A DNA stretch of 12,345 bases from Candidatus Hydrogenedentota bacterium (GTDB lineage Bacteria; Spirochaetota; Leptospiria; Turneriellales; J094), in the NCBI GenBank assembly GCA_003695005.1, contig RFJE01000379.1:1-12345 (forward strand). Reading direction: 5' to 3'. The position numbers and the translations under genes are program-made. The notes below the pieces were generated by a model. The model searched no databases. It was not told the DNA's origin and saw only the letters and a program-made list of their open reading frames with translations. Shown here piece after piece: positions 1 to 7,596 of this stretch (position 1 is its first letter; each line of letters begins with the position of its first letter).

Positions 1-542
1 GTTTTACACATGCATATTTAAAAGAGAAAAAAAAGCAGGAAGATATTTTTTTAATGAGCAAACTAGCGTACGATGCGCTTTACCCGAGACCTTTTCTAAA
101 CGTAGTAAAAAAAGTATCACAACGTTTTTCTCTTGAACCTGCTAGGATTTATGCTTTAATGAAGCAAGAATCTAGTTTTTTCTTATCGGCCACTTCTCCC
201 GCTGGTGCTTCGGGAATTATGCAAGTCATGCCCTATACTGCAAAAGATTTAAACCGCCGCTTAAAAATAAAAAATTTAGATTTGCACAACCCAAACCATT
301 CTATTTTACTAGGGGCTAAATTTTATGCTGACATGAGCAAAATGTTCCACGGGGATTTTGAAAAAATTGCAATGGCATACAACGCCGGTCCAGGCAGATT
401 ATTAGAGTGGGAAAAACGTTTTGCCGGTGTCCCGAAGGTCCTCTTTTTAGAAGAAATCCCATTTGAAGAAACCTATTATTATGTAAAAAAAACTCGCAAG
501 TATTATGACCGCTATAAGATAGGGTTCGAGTACTTTTTTTAA
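1..542 (+). CDS. Lytic transglycosylase, Slt/GH23 catalytic domain (5' end probably outside window)
   Basis: This is the catalytic domain of a soluble lytic murein transglycosylase, which cleaves the MurNAc-GlcNAc bond of peptidoglycan in the periplasm to give 1,6-anhydro ends. Numbering from the ATG at 54, I see MKQESSF with the catalytic Glu at residue 39, GASGIMQVMP at 51-60, AYNAGPGR at 108-115 and the Slt70-like EIPFEETYYYVKK at 134-146. The protein ends soon afterwards, as expected for the C-terminal domain of an Slt70-type enzyme. The frame is open from the ATG at 54 back to the left edge. The ATG would give a 162-residue protein with no signal peptide, and its nearest Shine-Dalgarno-like AGGAAG (37-42) sits 11 nt away. 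The residues after this Met match the place where SLT domains begin within longer proteins. I therefore infer a longer protein cut by the window, although a start at 54 remains possible. The stop overlaps that of the convergent FlaA-family gene. Confidence 0.88.
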   Translation, partial: FTHAYLKEKKKQEDIFLMSKLAYDALYPRPFLNVVKKVSQRFSLEPARIYALMKQESSFFLSATSPAGASGIMQVMPYTAKDLNRRLKIKNLDLHNPNHSILLGAKFYADMSKMFHGDFEKIAMAYNAGPGRLLEWEKRFAGVPKVLFLEEIPFEETYYYVKKTRKYYDRYKIGFEYFF

Positions 543-1165
543 TTTTTTTGCGGACTTTTATACTTATCCCGCACATAAGCCGATAAATTATCAATAAAGA
601 AAAAACGGGCTGATTTTAATGGCGCCGGTGATCCGGTTCGAATAGAAAGGCCTATAATTTTTAAAGTTTTTTGAACTCCAAGAGACCAATCTCTCTGTAC
701 AATGGCATCAGGTACTTCTACTTTTAATTTTCTCCATCCTCGAAATTTTAAATTTCCTATTTTTAACAAGTGAATTCGGCCATAAGTATCCTCTATCAAA
801 AAATGAACGGTGGTTGGTAAATGCATTCCATAAACCCAAATATAGAGAAAACGAATATGCTGATAGATCTCAATTGGTTTTTTAAACCGATATTGTCCTT
901 GCCCGGGCCCATTACCATAAAACCGAACTTCCCAATACGATGAATCGAGAATCGGGGCTGGGTAAAAATTAGATTTACGAAAGATAATCTGGTAATTTCT
1001 CGAAGCTAAAATTTTTCCTGTTGGATTTTTAGAAAAATCATATAATTGAATTTCCTTATAAATCCCCCGATGAATTTTTTTAGCCGCATCAAGAGCTAAA
1101 GGATCTCGTTCTTGCGCATAAAGAATAACGCACGATAAAAGTAAAAACAAAAGTAAAAACTTCAT
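539..1165 (-). CDS. FlaA-family protein (spirochaete flagellar filament outer layer/sheath protein-like)
   Basis: This is a 208-residue exported protein. Its N-terminus, MKFLLLFLLLSCVILYAQ, is a typical signal peptide with cleavage likely near residue 18. The core from about residue 77 to 202 follows the FlaA pattern: YWEVRFYG, a KPIEI..IRFLYIWVYG strand pair, then EDTYGRIHLLKIGNLKFRGW (125-144), KLKVEVP, and a C-terminal FFFIDNLSAYVRDKY where family members have a D-Q-(L/F)-K-like end. FlaA proteins sheathe the periplasmic flagella of spirochaetes. This one is shorter than typical FlaA1/FlaA2 and lies away from any flagellar gene, so it may be a diverged paralogue with another envelope role. 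I chose ATG 1165 because it begins directly with the signal peptide, lies 1 nt after the stop of the upstream gene, and has GGGAAA 5 nt upstream. An upstream TTG at 1189 would add eight polar residues. A link to flagella is inferred from family membership only. Confidence 0.8.
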   Translation of the reverse strand: MKFLLLFLLLSCVILYAQERDPLALDAAKKIHRGIYKEIQLYDFSKNPTGKILASRNYQIIFRKSNFYPAPILDSSYWEVRFYGNGPGQGQYRFKKPIEIYQHIRFLYIWVYGMHLPTTVHFLIEDTYGRIHLLKIGNLKFRGWRKLKVEVPDAIVQRDWSLGVQKTLKIIGLSIRTGSPAPLKSARFFFIDNLSAYVRDKYKSPQKN

Positions 1166-1166
1166 A

Positions 1167-2180
1167 TTAATTTCCCATTTGCAAACCAATGGTGGAAAAA
1201 ATAACAGTTAATTTTGGTAAAATATTTCCTCCATCACCCAAAGGACATAAGACAATTAAACTTCCAACCCGGTAAACGGGATATTTAAAGTGCTGTTTTT
1301 CCAAAAAAGATTTTTTAGCTGACTCGCGGGATGCATAAAATATCAATGTATAGGGATATTGAGCATTTAATCTTGAAAAGGAAGAAATATAGCCAACACT
1401 TGTACCATTAAACCATGCCTTGCGAAATGAAAAATTTCGATACGCATTTAGCTTTGCAATAACTTCTTTGTGTTTTTTAAATTCTTGTGGCGCATCCTCT
1501 ATTAAGTTTTCGTCACCATAATACTGAATCACGGTTCTTTTTAAAAGCGGCAAAACACGAGCAATACTACTTGAATACATATAGCCTGCTGCATCATTCC
1601 CCGGTGCATTCCTTGCAAAAACCTCATATAAAAATGCAGCTTGGTAAGCATACGCCCCATTGGCATACGAATCACAAACCTGTAATTTCGACAAATTTGC
1701 ACGTGGACTACCTATTGATATAAAAGGAAAGTTTTTTGGACATTGAACATGGCCATATATAGGGGAATCGGTATGTCTTGCCTCGTGAACTAATAAATAT
1801 ATTTTCTCCAATTGCGCTACGGAGAAAAATTCATCTCCGATATAAATCGTTCCATTGCCTGCATTTAAGGCCGCAGCCCAATCATTGCGAAAACGAAATT
1901 CTTGAATGCGCTTTAAAACCCATTTTTGCAAATCAAATGTTTTAAAATCCCCCCCAAATAACTCTTGAAAACGGCTATAATGTTGGTACACATTCTTTGG
2001 AATTCTTAACCTATATTTCCTGTATTGATTGATATTTAGAAGCACATCCTTTAAATCTTTTTCTTGTGCTTTTGTAAAGCCAAGCACAGGAATAGCAAAT
2101 TGTTTAATTTGCAAAATACTTGCTTTTGCAAAAAGACTATTCATCAAAACTATCAAGATAAGAAGAAAATTTTTAATCAT
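1167..2180 (-). CDS. Secreted protein with HEARH zinc-metallopeptidase-like motif
   Basis: This is a 337-residue protein of unknown function. It starts with a signal peptide (basic Lys3, hydrophobic 5-18, FAKA cleavage site near residue 20), so it is probably periplasmic or surface exposed. The clearest feature is LLVHEARHTDS, an HExxH motif at 132-136 that in metallopeptidases supplies two zinc ligands and the catalytic Glu. Close behind come GHVQCP (143-148) and VCDSYANGAYAY (168-179). His144, Asp170 or Glu186 could be a third ligand, and Cys147 and Cys169 could form a disulphide. I have a weak impression of similar HEARH...GHV.C...CD...NGAY proteins in other Gram-negative bacteria but cannot name a family. 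The C-terminal part (about 270-335) has no motif I recognise. The ATG overlaps the stop of the hydrolase gene as ATGA, and the ribosome site is weak (CGGAA), so translation is probably coupled to that gene. Peptidase activity is inference from the motif. Confidence 0.72.
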   Translation of the reverse strand: MIKNFLLILIVLMNSLFAKASILQIKQFAIPVLGFTKAQEKDLKDVLLNINQYRKYRLRIPKNVYQHYSRFQELFGGDFKTFDLQKWVLKRIQEFRFRNDWAAALNAGNGTIYIGDEFFSVAQLEKIYLLVHEARHTDSPIYGHVQCPKNFPFISIGSPRANLSKLQVCDSYANGAYAYQAAFLYEVFARNAPGNDAAGYMYSSSIARVLPLLKRTVIQYYGDENLIEDAPQEFKKHKEVIAKLNAYRNFSFRKAWFNGTSVGYISSFSRLNAQYPYTLIFYASRESAKKSFLEKQHFKYPVYRVGSLIVLCPLGDGGNILPKLTVIFSTIGLQMGN

Positions 2181-3001
2181 GGTAAATTCCGAGTACAGTC
2201 CACAAAATGTAAATACTTCTTTCTTGACTCAAAAAATTTTTTTCCTAGAGCGCCTATATGGCGAGCTTTTTGTACAAATAATTTTTCTTTTGGTGGTGGC
2301 AACAACCGAAATAAATTTTCTCCTTGATCAAACGGTACTACTTCATCCGATTCACTGTGAATAACGAGTTTCGGATAGCCAGCTAAATTCTGTAAATTTT
2401 GTTCGGGTGCACTATCGTCTGTAATAAGCCAATAAGCTAAAAACTGCAATGGCCACAAATACCATTTTTTTTTCATAATGCTGGCAGCAACTTTTTGGTA
2501 GGAAGGAAAAGTAGAGTCTAGCACAAGACGCGTGTCTTTACTTAATGGCATTTGGCTAACTGCGACCATTAAAATAGCCCCGCCTAAACTCTGTCCATGC
2601 AAAATAAAACACTTGCCTCTTTTGCTGATAGGTACCTGTTGTGCCCACTCAATCGCTGCTTGTGTATCTTGGATTAATCCGTATCGGGAAATGACTTTTT
2701 TTTCGGATTGACCATATCCACGATAATCAAAAGTAAATAAGTTATACCCTTTAGAAACAACCCATGCTAGTGAATAAAAATGAGCACTTATATTCTGTGC
2801 ATTACCATGTACCTGTACAATCGTGCCCTTTGGACTATCCGCTTTTATCCAATAGCCATGCAATCGTGTTAGATCTTTAGAATAAAAGTACACATCTTCG
2901 TAAATCAGTCCTAATTTGGCTGGCGTAGAATATTGCTTAGAGTCGGGATAATAAAAAAGAGAATTACACCGAATAAAAAATAAACAAAAATAAATTACCA
3001 T
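2177..3001 (-). CDS. Alpha/beta hydrolase, probable lipoprotein (COG1073-like)
   Basis: This is a serine alpha/beta hydrolase, 274 residues from ATG 3001. In that numbering I see the oxyanion strand VQVHGNAQN (62-70), FDYRGYGQS (91-99), the nucleophile elbow HGQSLGG with Ser138, an acid loop HSESDEVVP with Asp219, and His248 in KARHIGA, so the triad is complete. The N-terminus reads hydrophobic stretch, Cys12, then NSLFYYPD..QYSTPAKLGL. This matches related lipoproteins in which that Cys is the lipidated residue, though Arg before the Cys is unusual for a lipobox. The start is uncertain. ATG 3001 has no clear Shine-Dalgarno and gives a very short signal. TTG at 3034 would add RIR, a better basic n-region. 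A GTG at 3214 extends the frame, but that leader comes from the inverted-repeat element. The substrate is unknown; esterase or thioesterase activity on envelope lipids is possible. The stop overlaps the next gene as ATGA. Confidence 0.8.
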   Translation of the reverse strand: MVIYFCLFFIRCNSLFYYPDSKQYSTPAKLGLIYEDVYFYSKDLTRLHGYWIKADSPKGTIVQVHGNAQNISAHFYSLAWVVSKGYNLFTFDYRGYGQSEKKVISRYGLIQDTQAAIEWAQQVPISKRGKCFILHGQSLGGAILMVAVSQMPLSKDTRLVLDSTFPSYQKVAASIMKKKWYLWPLQFLAYWLITDDSAPEQNLQNLAGYPKLVIHSESDEVVPFDQGENLFRLLPPPKEKLFVQKARHIGALGKKFFESRKKYLHFVDCTRNLP

Positions 3002-3021
3002 AAACCATTGGTAAGAATAAC

Positions 3022-3031
3022 GAATCCTGCC
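3022..3031 (+). repeat. 10-bp direct repeat, left copy (GAATCCTGCC)
   Basis: GAATCCTGCC occurs here and again at 3282-3291 in the same orientation, bracketing both the inverted-repeat element and the 15-bp hairpin. It could be a trace of an insertion event, but the inverted-repeat ends do not abut the direct repeats, so chance or shared ancestry of repeat units is also possible. The left copy lies just upstream of the ATG chosen for the hydrolase. Confidence 0.5.
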
Positions 3032-3048
3032 CAACAACTCTCGATAAA

Positions 3049-3233
3049 GGGAAAAAAGGCCTGCTCGGCACAGTTCCGCATCGCTGAATCCCTCACCTTT
3101 TTTTCTCAAAATTAGAACAAGATTTTGTTTTCTACTTAAATGGGAGCAATGCACGTCATTTATGTTACAAAACGTAAAAAAGGTGAGGGATGAGGGAGAG
3201 AACTGTTTGAGCACGAGCAGGCCTTTTTTTCCC
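3049..3233. repeat. 185-bp element with long imperfect terminal inverted repeats
   Basis: The two ends are imperfect inverted copies about 55 nt long. The outer arm GGCCTGCTCG (3058-3067) with its A6 tract mirrors 3214-3223 with its T7 tract. ACAGTT at 3070-3075 mirrors 3201-3206. The inner arm ATCCCTCACCTTTTTT (3088-3103) is a perfect 16-bp match to 3176-3191. The centre, about 72 nt, is unrelated AT-rich sequence. As RNA from either strand this would fold into a long hairpin, and each strand ends in a T tract right after GGCC, so it could end transcription in both directions. It could also be a small non-autonomous repeat (MITE-like). It lies between rpoC and the hydrolase and carries no convincing gene; a frame continuous with the hydrolase runs through it on the minus strand by chance or by insertion. 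Confidence 0.8.
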
Positions 3234-3249
3234 TTTTTTAATTTGATTC

Positions 3250-3282
3250 CATCGATTCTCGGCGTTTCGCCGAGAATCGATG
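3250..3282. repeat. Perfect 15-bp hairpin downstream of rpoC
   Basis: CATCGATTCTCGGCG at 3250-3264 is the exact reverse complement of 3268-3282, with a 3-nt TTT loop. Skipping one bulged base (3249), four further pairs join 3245-3248 to 3283-3286. It begins 38 nt after the rpoC stop and is the first strong structure met by polymerase leaving rpoC, so a role at the 3' end of the rpoBC transcript (termination or protection from exonucleases) is likely. Neither strand has a U tract immediately after the stem: the minus strand continues with an A-rich run. It is therefore not a canonical intrinsic terminator. Confidence 0.85.
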
Positions 3283-3291
3283 AATCCTGCC
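3282..3291 (+). repeat. 10-bp direct repeat, right copy (GAATCCTGCC)
   Basis: This is the second copy of GAATCCTGCC, identical to 3022-3031. Its first base is also the last paired base of the 15-bp hairpin. It lies 29 nt beyond the rpoC stop codon. Confidence 0.5.
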
Positions 3292-3320
3292 AATGGCTTG
3301 CATACTCACAATTGGCTGAA

Positions 3321-6300
3321 TTATTCTTCTTCGGCGTCTAGCACTACGACATTGCTTTCTTCTTCTTTCGCTTGTCCGGGCAGACGACCTTCTTCTAAAT
3401 CCATTTCTTCTTCCTCGGTGTAAAATAAATCACCAATTACATTTTTGTATGCTCGTACTTTACGATAATCTCGAAGACCTGTTCCTGCCGGAATTAAATG
3501 TCCTATAATAATATTTTCTTTTAAACCATTTAAAGGATCTTCTTTCCCTTTAATCGCTGCATCCGTTAAAACGCGGGTTGTTTCTTGGAAAGAAGCGGCC
3601 GACAAAAAGCTTTCACTATTGAGAGATGCTTTCGTTAATCCCATTAAAACAGGACGACAAGTAGCAGGTGCACCCCCTTCGGCAATTACACGCTCATTTT
3701 CCTTCTTAAATGTAAATTTATCTACTGTCGTTAGGGGTACAAAGGAAGTATCTCCCGCATCAATAATTTCTACTTTGCGCATCATTTGTCGCAAAATAAT
3801 TTCTAAGTGTTTATCGTTAATCGATACACCTTGCAATCTATATACATCTTGTATTTCTCGGATCATATAGCGCTGTAATTCGGCTTCTCCTAAAGTACGT
3901 AAAATATCATGTGGATCCATTGGCCCATCGTCTAGTGGCTCACCTACATGAACTTCATCCCCATCATGAACAAGAATGTTCTTATGAAGTGGTATTGCCA
4001 CACTTACGCCTTCGGCTTCCGGATCATTTAATGGTATAATTTTAAGGATCCGTTTATCGCGAACGACTTCTCCTGTATCTTGTACAATTCCATCAATTTC
4101 GGCTAAATGGCAAGGATCTTTTGGATGACGTGCTTCAAAAAGCTCATCGACTCGCGGCAGACCACCTGTAATATCTCGGTTTTTCTGTGCTTTTTGCTCA
4201 ATTTTAGCAATGATATCCCCTGCTTTTACTTGCGCCCCATTTTCTACCGCTAAAATACTACCGGGTGGTAATGCAATTTCATCTACAAGCTTTCCTTTTA
4301 GGAATATACCAACCCGTGGAATGAGTTTTTCCTGGCGATAAGGCACAATACGGAAAATTTTAGCTGTCCCTATTTCCTCAACCTTTAAGTTTTTACCTTC
4401 CTCTACATCCTGAAATTCCACTTTACCATCTTGTTGTGCCACTAACAATGTATTATAAGGGTCGAACTCGGCAAGCACTGCCCCGGCTTTTACTAAATCC
4501 CCTTCTTCCACTAATAACTTACTACCTGCCGAGAGCCCAATTACATAATCTTCGCCTAAAAGCTCAAGCTCATTTTCTGTTATTCTAACGATTCCCGGTG
4601 CCGAAGCATAAATGGCTACAAGGTTTTCTTTGCCTTTATCCTTACTTTTCTTTTTCGCAATGACTTCTCCCCTAATAATGCGGCTACCCTCTTTAACGGA
4701 AATTTCTGCTAAATCTTTTAGTGGATATCGCTCTAAAACCTGTACAATGGTCATAGTTCCACGACGAGTAATAATTCTGTCTTTATTTCTATCTGTAACA
4801 ATATGGCCATTAATGGTTTTTACAAAAGCTTCATAAGGCGCCGTGATTTTATTTTCCACGGCCGCGGTTGTTGCAATACCACCAATATGGAATGTCCGCA
4901 TGGTAAGCTGCGTTCCGGGTTGGCCAATACTTTGTGCAGCAATAATACCAACGGCTTCTCCTTTTTGCACAGGCTTTAACGTAGCTAAATCTAATCCATA
5001 GCATTTCGCACAAACCCCTGCTTCTGATTCACAGGTTAAGATAGATCGTACTTTAATAGCTTCTACGCCTGTATTTTCAATATCTTGTGCAATTTCTTCC
5101 GTAACTAATGTATCGGCAGGATACAATACTTCCTGTGTTTCCGGATCTAAAATATCTTGTGCTAAATAGCGCCCGAAAATTTTCTCGCGTAAACTAACAA
5201 TAACCTTATCACCGTCTTTATCTGCAATAAGCTCATAGCCTTCTTTTGTACCACAGTCGTCTTCGCGAATAATTACATCCTGTGAAATATCCACAAGACG
5301 CCGTGTTAAATAACCTGCATCTGCCGTCTTTAAGGCAGTATCTGCAAGACCTTTTCGAGCCCCATGTGTGGAAATAAAAAACTCTAATACACCAAGCCCT
5401 TCTTTAAAGTTAGAACGGATAGGTAACTCAATAATATCCCCCGATGGCTTTGCCATTAAACCACGCATTCCGGCTAACTGCCGAATTTGTGACCTAGAAC
5501 CTCGAGCTCCTGATGCAGCCATCGCAAAAATCGGATTAAAACCATCTTTATCTTTCGAGAGAAGTTCAAACAAGTCTTCTGTAATTTTTTCGTTTGTACT
5601 TGTCCAAATTTCAATTACCTTCTTATATCGCTCTTCGTTTGTAATAACGCCTTTGCGGTGCTCATTTTCTACACGTTCGACTTCTTTCGTTGCTTCTTTA
5701 ATAAATTTAGCCTTACTTTCTGGAATTTTTACATCGTCTAAAGAAATGGTAGGTGCAAACATGGTGGCAAACTTAAAACCTAATTCCTTAATATTATCGA
5801 GAAATTTAACGGTTACACCGGCTCCATACCGCTTGTATAAATCTGCAATCAATTGGTTAATGGTCTTTGAATCGATGGCTCGGTTTACATAAGGATAATC
5901 AAAGGGTAAAAGCTCATTAAAAATTAGTTTTCCCGGGGTGGTTTCAATTTGTTTATCCTGATGTATATATTGAATTTTAGCTCGATACGCAACAAGCCCT
6001 CTTTCTAATGCATAAAGCACTTCTTCCATACTATCATAAAGAGTGCCCTCGCCTGTCGCCCCTGGAAGTTCCTGTGTTAAATAGTAAAGACCTAAAATCA
6101 TATCCTGCGTAGGTCCAACAATTGGCTGACCATTTGCAGGGTTTAACAAGTTATGAGCAGATAAAATTAAAAGCCAACATTCTAGCTGAGCCCGTGGCGA
6201 TAAAGGCACATGGATGGCCATTTGGTCACCATCAAAATCCGCATTAAAGGCATGACAAACTAATGGATGCAGCTGAATAGCTTTTCCTTCAATCAATACC

Positions 6301-7586
6301 GGCAAGAACGCTTGGATGCCTAATCTGTGAAGAGTCGGTGCTCGGTTTAGCATTACAGGATGCTCATGAATGACTTCTTCAAGCCCTTCAAAAACTTCCC
6401 GCTCTTCATTTTCAATCATTCTTTTGGCAGATTTAATATTTTGTGTGTAATCTTTATCCACAAGCCACTTCATAATAAATGGCTTAAATAACTCTAATGC
6501 CATTTTCTTTGGCAAGCCACATTGGTACATTTTAAGCTCTGGCCCTACTACAATTACAGTACGACCGGAATAATCCACCCGCTTTCCTAATAAGTTTTGA
6601 CGGAAACGACCTTGCTTTCCTTTCAACATATCCGAAAGCGATTTTAAAGGACGGTTGCCTTTGCCTTTTATCGCTTTCTTACGACGGGAATTATCAAACA
6701 AAGCATCGACCGCTTCCTGCAACATTCTTTTTTCATTGCATACAATAATATCCGGTGCCTTTAATGCTAACAGTCTTTTTAATCGATTGTTGCGGTTAAT
6801 AACCCGTCTGTATAAATCATTTAAATCCGAAGTTGCAAACCTTCCCCCTTCTAGTTGAACCATAGGCCGCAATTCCGGTGGCAACACCGGAATAATATCT
6901 AAAATCATCCACTCGGGACGATTACCACTATCTCGAAAAGCTTCTAAAAGCTCTAAACGTTTTAAAATTCTTTTATCTGTAATTTTCTTCTTTTCTTCAA
7001 TTTTAGCACGTAGCTCGCGAATTTCTTCTTCAATATTAATCATCGCAAGCATTTCTTTAATGGCATCGGCACCAATCGATGCATAGACCCTATCACCATG
7101 CTGCTCCATTAAACGGTGATATTCTTCTGTGGTAATAAGCTGTTTTTCTTCTAATCCTGTATCACCCGGATCAATGATAATGTAGCGCTCAAAATACAAA
7201 ACGCTTTTTACATCATTGGCACTCATATCAAGTAAAAGAGCAATTCGACTTGGCACCGTGCGATAGTACCAAATATGCGCCACCGGATAGGATAGTTCAA
7301 TATGCCCCATTCTCTCGCGCCGTACTTTATAATGTGTTACTTCTACACCACATTTATCACAAACAACACCCTTATAACGAATGGACTTAAACTTTCCACA
7401 GTAACACTCCCATTCTTTGGTAGTTCCAAAAATTTTCTCACAAAAAAGCCCATCCCTTTCCGGCTTTAACGTACGATAATTAATTGTCTCTGGCTTTTTT
7501 ACTTCGCCATGAGACCACTCTCTAATTTTATCGGGGGAAGCTAACCGAATTCGAATCTTACTAAAATCATGCATTTCGTTCACCAT
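3321..7586 (-). CDS. rpoC: DNA-directed RNA polymerase subunit beta'
   Basis: This is the beta' subunit of RNA polymerase, 1421 residues and complete. It forms the catalytic centre with beta. The N-terminal zinc-binding site uses Cys61, Cys63, Cys76 and Cys79. The active-site loop NADFDGDQM (448-456) supplies the Mg-binding Asp450, Asp452 and Asp454. The bridge helix lies around [17 protein letters not shown] (693-709), and the trigger-loop MRTFHIGG is at 896-903. The second zinc site is Cys778, Cys852, Cys859 and Cys862. The C-terminus is strongly acidic, with EEEE and a final DAEEE. Length and sequence fit Leptospira-like spirochaete beta' as I recall it. ATG 7586 was chosen because AAAGGAG lies 4 nt upstream; Met5 would be too far from it. 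The gene begins 8 nt after the rpoB stop, so the two subunits are made from one message at matched levels. The usual rpsL-rpsG neighbours do not follow. Confidence 0.99.
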   Translation of the reverse strand: MVNEMHDFSKIRIRLASPDKIREWSHGEVKKPETINYRTLKPERDGLFCEKIFGTTKEWECYCGKFKSIRYKGVVCDKCGVEVTHYKVRRERMGHIELSYPVAHIWYYRTVPSRIALLLDMSANDVKSVLYFERYIIIDPGDTGLEEKQLITTEEYHRLMEQHGDRVYASIGADAIKEMLAMINIEEEIRELRAKIEEKKKITDKRILKRLELLEAFRDSGNRPEWMILDIIPVLPPELRPMVQLEGGRFATSDLNDLYRRVINRNNRLKRLLALKAPDIIVCNEKRMLQEAVDALFDNSRRKKAIKGKGNRPLKSLSDMLKGKQGRFRQNLLGKRVDYSGRTVIVVGPELKMYQCGLPKKMALELFKPFIMKWLVDKDYTQNIKSAKRMIENEEREVFEGLEEVIHEHPVMLNRAPTLHRLGIQAFLPVLIEGKAIQLHPLVCHAFNADFDGDQMAIHVPLSPRAQLECWLLILSAHNLLNPANGQPIVGPTQDMILGLYYLTQELPGATGEGTLYDSMEEVLYALERGLVAYRAKIQYIHQDKQIETTPGKLIFNELLPFDYPYVNRAIDSKTINQLIADLYKRYGAGVTVKFLDNIKELGFKFATMFAPTISLDDVKIPESKAKFIKEATKEVERVENEHRKGVITNEERYKKVIEIWTSTNEKITEDLFELLSKDKDGFNPIFAMAASGARGSRSQIRQLAGMRGLMAKPSGDIIELPIRSNFKEGLGVLEFFISTHGARKGLADTALKTADAGYLTRRLVDISQDVIIREDDCGTKEGYELIADKDGDKVIVSLREKIFGRYLAQDILDPETQEVLYPADTLVTEEIAQDIENTGVEAIKVRSILTCESEAGVCAKCYGLDLATLKPVQKGEAVGIIAAQSIGQPGTQLTMRTFHIGGIATTAAVENKITAPYEAFVKTINGHIVTDRNKDRIITRRGTMTIVQVLERYPLKDLAEISVKEGSRIIRGEVIAKKKSKDKGKENLVAIYASAPGIVRITENELELLGEDYVIGLSAGSKLLVEEGDLVKAGAVLAEFDPYNTLLVAQQDGKVEFQDVEEGKNLKVEEIGTAKIFRIVPYRQEKLIPRVGIFLKGKLVDEIALPPGSILAVENGAQVKAGDIIAKIEQKAQKNRDITGGLPRVDELFEARHPKDPCHLAEIDGIVQDTGEVVRDKRILKIIPLNDPEAEGVSVAIPLHKNILVHDGDEVHVGEPLDDGPMDPHDILRTLGEAELQRYMIREIQDVYRLQGVSINDKHLEIILRQMMRKVEIIDAGDTSFVPLTTVDKFTFKKENERVIAEGGAPATCRPVLMGLTKASLNSESFLSAASFQETTRVLTDAAIKGKEDPLNGLKENIIIGHLIPAGTGLRDYRKVRAYKNVIGDLFYTEEEEMDLEEGRLPGQAKEEESNVVVLDAEEE

Positions 7587-7596
7587 TGTCTCCTTT
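7587..7596 (-). promoter_or_regulatory. Shine-Dalgarno of rpoC, overlapping the rpoB stop
   Basis: The minus strand reads AAAGGAGACA directly before the rpoC ATG. The A-rich start of this site overlaps the rpoB TAA (7595-7597). Ribosomes finishing rpoB end on the rpoC loading site, which favours coupled translation. The site also fixes the rpoC start at Met1 rather than Met5. Confidence 0.8.

Noticed and set aside
54-542. A complete 162-residue transglycosylase starting at ATG 54
   Set aside because: The frame is open to the left edge, the product would lack a signal peptide, and the Met sits where the SLT domain begins in longer proteins. I treat the gene as probably partial.
530-550. Intrinsic terminator on the plus strand at the T-rich run
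   Set aside because: There are two T runs but no stem of useful length upstream of them.
1166-1189. Upstream TTG start for the FlaA-family gene
   Set aside because: It adds eight polar residues before an otherwise clean signal peptide; ATG 1165 is 1 nt after the previous stop and has a GGGAAA site.
3002-3214. Hydrolase N-terminal extension from GTG 3214
   Set aside because: The added residues are encoded by the inverted-repeat element and do not look like a signal peptide; homologues as I recall begin close to the lipid-modified Cys.
5368-5892. A 174-codon open frame on the plus strand inside rpoC, and similar long open frames opposite rpoB and rplL
   Set aside because: They lie wholly antisense to strongly conserved genes, have no recognisable domains or ribosome sites, and are explained by the codon use of the real genes.
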